This document shows, piece by piece, positions 4,902 through 9,746 of a stretch of 9,746 bases of DNA (its first letter is position 1; each line of letters begins with the position of its first letter). Made by a program: the position numbers and the translations under genes. The DNA is from Methanomassiliicoccaceae archaeon UBA367 (GTDB taxonomy: Archaea > Thermoplasmatota > Thermoplasmata > Methanomassiliicoccales > Methanomethylophilaceae), in NCBI GenBank assembly GCA_002506255.1, contig DAXF01000005.1:1363-11108 (forward strand), written 5' to 3'. Under the pieces are notes generated by a model. It was not told the origin of the DNA, ran no database searches, and saw only the letters and a list, made by a program, of their open reading frames with translations.

Positions 4902-6812
4902 ATGGACAGGACGAGCTTCGCTCACGGGAAGACATCCTTCGGATGGTGCGACAGATGCGGCACACTGGTTCTGGGTGCGGGATGTGGCTGCGGTTCCGCG
5001 GTTCGGATCTTTGAGATCAACAATCCGGGGGACATCAGGCCCTGCATGGGTGAAGGCGTGGACACGGTCCTTTCTATTTTCGAGAGGGAGTTCGGGACCT
5101 CAACCCCGCTCAAAGGGAAGGCCATCTTCCTGAATAAGGTCCCGGGAGAGGACAGAGCTGACGAGATCATAGCCCACGGTGCGGTTCTGGCACTTATGCG
5201 CTTTGACCTATCGACAAAGAGCTTCGAGTTGGATCTCAGACAGCCGGGTGCAGAGCTTTTCGCAGATTATGCGATTAAGAATGTGATTTCTTTCTCGGGG
5301 ATGTCTGGGCATCTGAAGGGGAAGAGCATTCCCGGCGCTAATGTCCGGGATGTGAAAGGTGAGTTCGGAGCAGGGGCACCTCTCATATTGAAGAAGGGTG
5401 GCAAACTGGGCGCCGGGGTGGCACTTGTCTCGTCGAAGGAAATAGAAGCATCAGACAAAGCCGTGAAGATCAGGAGCATCGACTCCCCGCTGGGCATGCC
5501 GTTATCTCCCGACTCTGACAGGAAGAGATTCGTGGATGCCAACAAGCAGCACATCTTCAATATGGAATCCGTGGCGATAAATGAGATACGTTCATATTTG
5601 AAGAAGAGGGAGTTCCCGGTGACCGTATCATTCTCGGGAGGGAAGGATTCCCTTGCCGCCTACGGAATAGCGTCCAGAGCCGTCAGGGGGCTTGAGCTGA
5701 TATTTGTTGATACAGGCATTGAATTCCCAGAAACAGTCAGATACGTTGAGGATTTCGCTCAGAAGAACAATCTGGCTCTTCACAAGGCACAGGCAGATGA
5801 CGCCTTCTTCAAGAATGTGGATGCGTTCGGACCGCCTGCAAAGGATTTCAGATGGTGTTGCAAAACCTGCAAGCTTGGCCCGATAACCGAGCTTATAGCA
5901 CGGGAATATCCCGATGGAACGATAACTGTCGAAGGAAACAGGATGTTGGAATCCTTCTCCCGTGCGGATACCAAATTCGTTTCCAAGAATCCATTCGTCC
6001 CCAATCAGATAACCCTGAATCCTGTAAGGGAGTGGAACGCCTCGGAGATATGGGGGTACATTTGGCTTAGGAAGCTGGAGTACAACCCGCTTTATGAAAG
6101 GGATTTCGAGAGGATAGGATGCTATCTTTGCGCTTCAAGCTTGGGAAGCGAATGGGAGAACGTCCGGAAGGTCCACGAGGACCTTTACGAAAGATGGAAT
6201 GACCATCTCAGGGAGTACGCCGTCAAGAAGGGGCTGCCGCAGGAGTATGCGGATATGGGCTTCTGGCGTTGGAAGGTCCTGCCGCCGAAGATGGTGAAGC
6301 TGGCAGAGGATCTGGATCTTCGTACTGTGCCTAAAAAGGCAGATGGACCCACCATCAAGATGCTGAAAGGAGCCTCCTCCTGCGCTGCCGGAGGATTCTC
6401 AGTAGAGGCCATAGCTAAAATACCCAGATCCAGGGATTTCTCCTCCGTGGCGGAAGCCCTGAGGACGATAGGCGAGGTCAGATACTCAGACGAGTTCGAG
6501 ATAGCTATGGTAAAAACAAAGGGCGCAACGGCGAAGCTCTTCGGGGGAGGCGAGATATCCGTGGTATCGAACACGCTGGAGGGTGCGGAGACGATGTTCG
6601 AGAGAGCGGCAAAAGCTCTTCTCAGAGCTCAGATGTGCACATCCTGCGGCATATGCGCGGAGAAATGTCCACGCAGGGCAATAATCATAAAGGACGGGCT
6701 TCGCATCGATCCAGAGAAATGCAACTCTTGCGGAATATGTGAGGGATCATGCATGGTTGTTCACTATTATGACAAGATGATGACCACGGACAGCAAACAT
6801 GCCCGCACCTGA
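4902..6812 (+). CDS. PUA / PP-loop (PAPS reductase-like) / ferredoxin protein
   Basis: This 636-residue multidomain protein belongs to an archaeal branch of the PAPS reductase family (COG0175). In order: a zinc-ribbon-like WCDRCG...CGC (cysteines 16, 19, 28, 30); a family-specific segment to about 125; a PUA-like RNA-binding domain (about 130-195); a PP-loop ATP-pyrophosphatase domain with SGGKDS (245-250) and FVDTGIEFPET (268-278); a CC...CxxC set (319, 320, 407, 410) like the [4Fe-4S] site of APS reductases; an alpha/beta module (about 485-575); and two ferredoxin-type cluster motifs (579-589 and 607-617). The ECGxH-type catalytic-cysteine motif of true APS/PAPS reductases is not seen after the CxxC, so sulfate reduction is doubtful. 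PUA plus PP-loop suggests RNA thiolation or another nucleotide-linked sulfur reaction (inference). The start is fixed by GGAGGTGAT. Confidence 0.82.
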   Translation: MDRTSFAHGKTSFGWCDRCGTLVLGAGCGCGSAVRIFEINNPGDIRPCMGEGVDTVLSIFEREFGTSTPLKGKAIFLNKVPGEDRADEIIAHGAVLALMRFDLSTKSFELDLRQPGAELFADYAIKNVISFSGMSGHLKGKSIPGANVRDVKGEFGAGAPLILKKGGKLGAGVALVSSKEIEASDKAVKIRSIDSPLGMPLSPDSDRKRFVDANKQHIFNMESVAINEIRSYLKKREFPVTVSFSGGKDSLAAYGIASRAVRGLELIFVDTGIEFPETVRYVEDFAQKNNLALHKAQADDAFFKNVDAFGPPAKDFRWCCKTCKLGPITELIAREYPDGTITVEGNRMLESFSRADTKFVSKNPFVPNQITLNPVREWNASEIWGYIWLRKLEYNPLYERDFERIGCYLCASSLGSEWENVRKVHEDLYERWNDHLREYAVKKGLPQEYADMGFWRWKVLPPKMVKLAEDLDLRTVPKKADGPTIKMLKGASSCAAGGFSVEAIAKIPRSRDFSSVAEALRTIGEVRYSDEFEIAMVKTKGATAKLFGGGEISVVSNTLEGAETMFERAAKALLRAQMCTSCGICAEKCPRRAIIIKDGLRIDPEKCNSCGICEGSCMVVHYYDKMMTTDSKHART

Positions 6813-6858
6813 TATCCGCGATCAGAGGTCCGACATCATACTTTCCGCGGATATCGGG
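6808..6858 (+). repeat. 13-bp inverted repeat at the end of the Fe-S gene
   Basis: CCTGATATCCGCG (6808-6820) pairs with CGCGGATATCGGG (6846-6858): twelve Watson-Crick pairs plus one G-U around a 25-base loop. The left arm contains the stop codon of the Fe-S gene (6810-6812). The right arm ends four bases before the TATA box of the next gene. No T-run follows, so it is not a typical terminator. It could stabilise the upstream mRNA 3' end or be a two-half-site operator for the next promoter. Confidence 0.5.
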
Positions 6859-6862
6859 AGGA

Positions 6863-6869
6863 TTAAATA
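6863..6869 (+). promoter_or_regulatory. TATA box of the membrane-protein gene
   Basis: TTAAATA is centred 27 bases before the ATG at 6893, again implying a leaderless transcript; no Shine-Dalgarno site is present. It lies between the inverted repeat at 6808-6858 and the palindrome at 6869-6878. Confidence 0.6.
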
Positions 6870-6878
6870 CAGTACTGT
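6869..6878 (+). promoter_or_regulatory. Palindromic possible operator
   Basis: ACAGTACTGT is a perfect 10-bp palindrome directly after the TATA box and before the predicted transcript start. A repressor dimer bound here would block the pre-initiation complex. No regulator gene is adjacent, so the assignment rests on symmetry and position alone. Confidence 0.35.
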
Positions 6879-6892
6879 CAATCGGAAACGAT

Positions 6893-7609
6893 ATGGACAT
6901 GATGCTAGCCACCGCAGGGGTTCTGGCTATATTGCCTGCATTCCTGGTGCTTTATTTCTCGCTCAGGAAATACACATACCCTGCAGTGGAGGACCCCTTC
7001 TTCAGCGACCCCAAGATGTTCGGGCTTCTGGTCGTCGGGATGATAGAGGGCACAGTAATCTTCGTCGCATACACATATTTCGTTGGCCTATGGTCCTCTC
7101 TTCTGGTCGCTCTCCTCATAGGGGTCCTGACAGAAGTCGTGAAGCTGGTGACCCTGAATCTTAAGCGCTTCCACGGCCAGTCGGACACGGTATTCTATGG
7201 ATTCTCCTTAGGGATTGGCACGGCGATAGCGATGGCAGGCGGCATGACATTCTATCTGAGTTCCATAGCATCTGCGGGGGGCGGCATAGATGCGGCCACC
7301 TGGTTCATCATAATAGTCTATGTGATGCAGCAGATCCTGCTTCATCCGGCAACCGGTGCCACTATAGGTGAGGGGGTCGCAAGGCTCAGGATAGGGGAGT
7401 TCCTGATCCAGGCGGTGATAATATCGGCAGTCTATCAGATCCTCATGACTCCTGCATGGGCCGCTGAAGGCGTGTGGATATATCTGTCGGCTTTGGTTGC
7501 CCTTGCCGGTGTTTTGTACTACTTCCTACGGGTGGTCCTCAGATATATGCCCCGCGTCGTGCAAGATGTATTAAAGATGCAGGGAGATAAGAGGCGCGTT
7601 CCGAGGTGA
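6893..7609 (+). CDS. Polytopic membrane protein, PrsW-like (weak)
   Basis: This 238-residue protein has about seven membrane segments (roughly 5-23, 43-63, 65-88, 98-120, 134-155, 167-188, 194-217) and a basic C-terminal tail. Several features recall the PrsW / CPBP group of intramembrane proteases: TEVVKL (80-85) resembles the EExxK motif with only one glutamate, SDTVFYGFSLGIGTA (97-111) resembles the following glycine-rich helix, and a histidine (151) lies in LLHPATGATIGEG. The second conserved histidine position appears to be replaced (AVYQ near 179-182). It may be a divergent or inactive member, and I would not call it a protease with confidence. The ATG lies 27 bases after a TATA box and the transcript is probably leaderless. 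The next gene starts five bases after its stop, with its ribosome-binding site overlapping this stop. Confidence 0.55.
   Translation: MDMMLATAGVLAILPAFLVLYFSLRKYTYPAVEDPFFSDPKMFGLLVVGMIEGTVIFVAYTYFVGLWSSLLVALLIGVLTEVVKLVTLNLKRFHGQSDTVFYGFSLGIGTAIAMAGGMTFYLSSIASAGGGIDAATWFIIIVYVMQQILLHPATGATIGEGVARLRIGEFLIQAVIISAVYQILMTPAWAAEGVWIYLSALVALAGVLYYFLRVVLRYMPRVVQDVLKMQGDKRRVPR
7603..7609 (+). promoter_or_regulatory. Ribosome-binding site overlapping the upstream stop codon
   Basis: GAGGTGA includes the TGA stop of the membrane-protein gene and lies four bases before the GTG at 7614. This strong site is the main evidence that the short frame starting there is translated, coupled to the gene before it. 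Confidence 0.6.
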
Positions 7610-7613
7610 CACT

Positions 7614-7736
7614 GTGGAGTCCAAAGGGAAATTCATACTTGGGGTCATCGTCCTAGTGCTTGGCTTCGCCATATTGACGGCGTGCTCGTCCCATGCCGTT
7701 CATGATGCGATTTGGAGCGCGATAAATGGCGGTTAA
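7614..7736 (+). CDS. 40-residue putative lipoprotein or single-pass membrane peptide
   Basis: A GTG-started frame of 40 codons ends with TAA at 7734-7736. The peptide has a short charged start (MESKGK), a hydrophobic stretch (about 8-22) and a lipobox-like LTAC (21-24), followed by a short tail of about 16 residues. If the cysteine is lipidated, the mature product is about 17 residues. Otherwise it is a one-pass membrane peptide. Support comes from the strong GAGGTGA site, the five-base gap from the preceding membrane-protein gene, and a codon pattern like the neighbours. It may be a small partner of that protein. Its stop codon overlaps that of the convergent zinc-ribbon gene within TTAA (7733-7736). 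I recognise no family. Confidence 0.6.
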   Translation: MESKGKFILGVIVLVLGFAILTACSSHAVHDAIWSAINGG

Positions 7737-8161
7737 GCACGGTATCTTCCGGGCTCTGTTTCCGTTATAATGCATTCCGCAGAAAGGATTCTTATTATCT
7801 CCCTGCTCTTGCCGGGTGCGATCTCCTCCACGTCGGCCGCAGAGAATGAACCGAGTATCTTTGTCAGTTCTTCTGCCAGCATCATAAGTTTAATCTCTGG
7901 ATCAGCACAGTGATCGAATTTATATGCCAAAGTGGAGATGGGATCGGCATCCCTTCTGACCTTCTTCTCTGATAAAGCGCCGGACAGGCCCATAAGGGCT
8001 TGTCGGACCTCATCCTGATCCTCACTCTGGAACTTAACGGCGGCTGTCTCGTTTTTTATCCCGGTGCCGCAATAGGGGCAGACCGATGTTTCCGCAGCCA
8101 GATCAATTATCCTGTTCATGCGGCATCCAGAGCACATGATCAGAGCGTACATGACTATCAC
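7733..8161 (-). CDS. Zinc-ribbon protein with C-terminal helical domain, function unknown
   Basis: This 142-residue soluble protein starts with a zinc ribbon: CSGC (10-13) and CPYCG (28-32). The N-terminus resembles small archaeal zinc-ribbon proteins of the DUF1922 kind, but I am not sure of the family. An acidic linker and helices follow, and the last 40 residues (AADVEEIAPGKSREIIRILSAECIITETEPGRYRA region) look like a small winged-helix-type module. A nucleic-acid-binding role is plausible but unproven. The GTG start overlaps the pdaD stop in GTGA (8158-8161), so translation is probably coupled to pdaD. An in-frame ATG at 8152, with GAGTGAT just upstream, is a reasonable alternative that would remove three residues. 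Its stop overlaps that of the convergent small ORF. Confidence 0.65.
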   Translation of the reverse strand: MIVMYALIMCSGCRMNRIIDLAAETSVCPYCGTGIKNETAAVKFQSEDQDEVRQALMGLSGALSEKKVRRDADPISTLAYKFDHCADPEIKLMMLAEELTKILGSFSAADVEEIAPGKSREIIRILSAECIITETEPGRYRA

Positions 8162-8631
8162 TCATATTCCGTGAACACAAGAGCTGCAAGGCAGCATCCG
8201 TGCTCCCCGTCAGGGACGGTGCCGTCCTCCAGGATGTAGGATACTTCGTTCAGCTCTATGCCTCTTATGCGGGCCATTTCCCGCATCTTCCATTCCAGGT
8301 CCTTTCTCAGGGTGTTTCTGCACCCATGGAGGTGTCCTTCGGCGACGTAGCCTCCCTTGCCGTCCTTTCGGAATGCATATGCTATGCCTGCCGCGATCTG
8401 CTCCCCGCCCGACCCTCTCATCTGTGCCAGCACGCAATGGGTTACGGCACCCATGGGCATCTTCTCGGGTTCTGTTCTCACGGCCCCGATCGGTATAACC
8501 GAAGAGACTGCGACAAGGTTCTGCTCGCTTATGCCCGCTTCCATGAGCGCAACATCGAAAGCATTGAGGCTGGAGACTTTGCTGAAGGAAGATCCGGAGC
8601 ATACGAAGAATTTCTTCGGTATCAGATGCAT
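8158..8631 (-). CDS. pdaD: Pyruvoyl-dependent arginine decarboxylase
   Basis: This 157-residue proenzyme decarboxylates arginine to agmatine. The N-terminus IPKKFFVCSG is typical of the family. AVSSVIPIGA contains the self-cleavage site: cutting between Ser43 and Ser44 would give a small beta chain and an alpha chain that begins with the pyruvoyl group. GYVAEGHLHG (94-103) carries the expected catalytic glutamate (98). Length is normal. Agmatine feeds polyamine synthesis and, in archaea, the agmatidine modification of tRNA-Ile by TiaS. The ATG at 8631 lies about 26 bases from a TATA box, so the gene probably has its own leaderless transcript although it lies only 40 bases behind the PAC2 gene. 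The zinc-ribbon gene overlaps its stop by four bases. Confidence 0.93.
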   Translation of the reverse strand: MHLIPKKFFVCSGSSFSKVSSLNAFDVALMEAGISEQNLVAVSSVIPIGAVRTEPEKMPMGAVTHCVLAQMRGSGGEQIAAGIAYAFRKDGKGGYVAEGHLHGCRNTLRKDLEWKMREMARIRGIELNEVSYILEDGTVPDGEHGCCLAALVFTEYE

Positions 8632-8653
8632 GGGAACCCCATGGATGACACGG

Positions 8654-8659
8654 ATTTAA
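8654..8659 (-). promoter_or_regulatory. TATA box of pdaD
   Basis: The minus strand reads TTAAAT, centred 25-26 bases before the pdaD ATG, in the 40-base gap behind the PAC2 gene. The spacing fits a leaderless mRNA. There is no Shine-Dalgarno site before this ATG. Confidence 0.5.
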
Positions 8660-8671
8660 CGCTTGCCGCCC

Positions 8672-9430
8672 TCATCTGTACAATACGCGGTCACCCATGG
8701 AGCTGGTGGTCTCAGGTATCTGCTGGCTGGCTATTCTTTTCTCCAGTTCGTCCGCTTCCTTGAAGAGAGGCGCAGTATCGATCTTGAGCTCAGGCAGCAT
8801 CTTGGCCAGGAACTCCATTATCTTGGCCGCCCCCTTTGGATCTGGCACATCCGCCTTTGCGGATCCCAGCATGGCGATTACGTCAACGTTCCTTTCTGCG
8901 CCCTCCATGAGGAGGAGGGCGGTCATTCCACGTACCATGCCCTCTTCAAAAGATTCTATGCCATATTCGTTCATTTGGACTCTGGCACTGTCCGTGGACC
9001 CGGCTCCAAGAAGTATGTAGTTATCCTCTCCGAACAGAGGTATCCCGTCAAGGACAAGGACAGTCTTTATTCCATTGTCCTTGAGCCAGGTTATCAGAAG
9101 CTCGGAGACCTTGTAATTCATCCCGTCCTTGGGAACGAACTCGGACGTGATGACGACAATGTCGTCACATTCTTCCATACCGCCTTCAGCTTTGTCCTTC
9201 CTGCAGCCCGCATACATTCGTATCTGGGGCATTGGTTTGCTGTTCTGTATTATCGTGTATGGTGGGAACTCTTGGGAGGTTATGCCCGCTACCAGGTTGA
9301 GCTTCAGTTCCTTGGACATATAACTGGCAGCTATTGAGCTGACCAGTCCGAGGCTGGGGAATCCTATGATCGCCACGGATTTGCTGAGGTCTGTTTTATC
9401 GTCATAAACGTGGAGTTCGAGTTCGGACAT
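8672..9430 (-). CDS. PAC2-family proteasome assembly chaperone-like protein with HbYX tail
   Basis: This 252-residue soluble protein belongs to the PAC2 family (COG1938/COG2047; archaeal Pba-type proteins). The N-terminal part shows the glycine-rich strand-turn-helix IIGFPSLGLVSSIAASYM (21-38), followed by alternating strands such as DIVVITSEF and KTVLVLDGIPLFGEDNYILLGAG. A helical segment near the end, LFKEADELEKRIASQQ, resembles a short coiled coil. The chain ends in RVLYR. Hydrophobic-Tyr-any at the extreme C-terminus is the HbYX motif by which proteasomal ATPases and archaeal PbaB dock on the 20S alpha ring. The ATG at 9430 is chosen over the in-frame GTG at 9463 because the TATA element at 9455-9460 lies 27 bases upstream, and 9463 would precede transcription. 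It diverges from the M16 protease gene. Confidence 0.88.
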   Translation of the reverse strand: MSELELHVYDDKTDLSKSVAIIGFPSLGLVSSIAASYMSKELKLNLVAGITSQEFPPYTIIQNSKPMPQIRMYAGCRKDKAEGGMEECDDIVVITSEFVPKDGMNYKVSELLITWLKDNGIKTVLVLDGIPLFGEDNYILLGAGSTDSARVQMNEYGIESFEEGMVRGMTALLLMEGAERNVDVIAMLGSAKADVPDPKGAAKIMEFLAKMLPELKIDTAPLFKEADELEKRIASQQIPETTSSMGDRVLYR

Positions 9431-9453
9431 GATTACTCGAATGCAGAACAACT

Positions 9454-9461
9454 CTTTTAAC
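9454..9461. promoter_or_regulatory. Single TATA element between two divergent leaderless genes
   Basis: CTTTTAAC (GTTAAAAG on the other strand), with core TTTTAA at 9455-9460, is centred at 9457.5. The minus-strand ATG at 9430 is 27.5 bases away and the plus-strand ATG at 9484 is 26.5 bases away. Neither start has a Shine-Dalgarno site. The simplest reading is that one TATA element is used in both directions to make two leaderless transcripts. Confidence 0.6.
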
Positions 9462-9483
9462 ACATTCCGTCTTAACGCGGGAT

Positions 9484-9746
9484 ATGGCGAGAAAAGGTCT
9501 TGGGGTCGGAAGGACGTCCGGAGGTATACCGGTCATAGCGGAAAGCGTTCCGGGCGCTGGTTCGTCCGGATACATGGTGGCGGTAGCCACCGGCTCCAGG
9601 GACGAGACGCCCGATATGTATGGGATATCCCACCTGCTCGAGCATGTTGTTTTCAGAGAAACGGCCAACAGGACATCCTTCCAGATGTCCAAGGAGATAG
9701 AGGGGGCCGGAGGGGCCATGAATGCCATGACCGGCAGGGAGGCCAC
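9484..9746 (+). CDS. M16 family zinc metalloprotease (partial, N-terminus)
   Basis: The frame starts at ATG 9484 and runs off the window after 87 full codons. It matches the first domain of insulinase/mitochondrial-processing-peptidase-like M16 proteases: a beta-strand start (GGIPVIAESVPG), a strand with GSRDETPDMYGISH, and the inverted zinc motif HLLEH (50-54) with both histidines and the catalytic glutamate. EIEGAGGAMNAMTGREAT is the usual following strand-helix segment, in which the family reads Gly-Gly-x-x-Asn-Ala. The third zinc ligand, a glutamate about 75 residues after the motif, lies outside the window. The start is 26-27 bases from the shared TATA element and is probably leaderless. 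The protein appears cytoplasmic, with no signal peptide. Confidence 0.9.
   Translation, partial: MARKGLGVGRTSGGIPVIAESVPGAGSSGYMVAVATGSRDETPDMYGISHLLEHVVFRETANRTSFQMSKEIEGAGGAMNAMTGREA

Noticed and set aside
8210..8602. Long frames on both strands overlapping pdaD
   Set aside because: They are frame shadows of a well-recognised gene, rich in Arg and His as expected for out-of-frame reading.
8663..9337. A 224-codon plus-strand frame antisense to the PAC2 gene
   Set aside because: The minus strand matches the PAC2 family and has a promoter; the antisense frame has neither family resemblance nor start signals.
9402..9746. A minus-strand frame of 114 codons at the right edge
   Set aside because: It is antisense to the M16 protease with its HLLEH motif and overlaps the divergent promoter.
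1..9746. CRISPR arrays, insertion sequences, toxin-antitoxin or defence modules
   Set aside because: I found no spaced direct repeats, transposase or integrase motifs, or known defence domains; almost all sequence is explained by ordinary cellular genes.

Overview
The window looks archaeal. TATA-box promoters sit about 26-29 bp upstream of start codons, and at least six genes appear to be transcribed without a leader. Other genes carry strong Shine-Dalgarno sites of the GGAGGTGAT type. Gene content is euryarchaeal: PhoU/TrkA-C proteins, pyruvoyl-dependent arginine decarboxylase, a PAC2 proteasome-assembly protein, and a PUA + PP-loop + ferredoxin protein. The bacterial-type zinc-lid adenylate kinase and a stand-alone GlcD-like flavoprotein suggest Thermoplasmata, most plausibly Methanomassiliicoccales. 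That placement is inference from gene content, not a search result.

Layout. 1-26 (-) holds the first codons of an unidentified divergent gene. 216-1429 (+) is a two-gene operon of PhoU/TrkA-C paralogues, probably regulators of ion transport. 1430-1877 has no convincing protein gene but contains several inverted repeats; it lies downstream of tRNA-Gln(CTG) (1878-1953, -), which has an encoded CCA. adk (2018-2644, -) diverges from the glcD-like gene (2750-4180, +). The glcD-like gene converges, with no gap, on a site-2-protease-like gene (4181-4822, -). That gene shares a promoter region with the large Fe-S PP-loop gene (4902-6812, +). A 13-bp inverted repeat and a palindrome precede a membrane-protein gene (6893-7609, +) coupled to a 40-codon putative lipoprotein gene (7614-7736, +). 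On the minus strand are a PAC2 protein (8672-9430), pdaD (8158-8631) and a zinc-ribbon protein (7733-8161). An M16 metalloprotease (9484 to the window end, +) diverges from the PAC2 gene.

How they fit. Most genes are housekeeping: nucleotide balance (adk), agmatine supply (pdaD), and protein turnover (site-2 protease, PrsW-like protein, PAC2 protein, M16 protease). I see no mobile element, CRISPR array or defence system. The main points of interest are a single TATA element centred between two divergent leaderless genes (9430 and 9484), a proteasome-docking HbYX-type C-terminus on the PAC2 protein, an Fe-S PP-loop protein that keeps the CC...CxxC cluster site of APS reductases but lacks their usual catalytic-cysteine motif, an overlooked micro-lipoprotein, and an unexplained structured region behind the tRNA.
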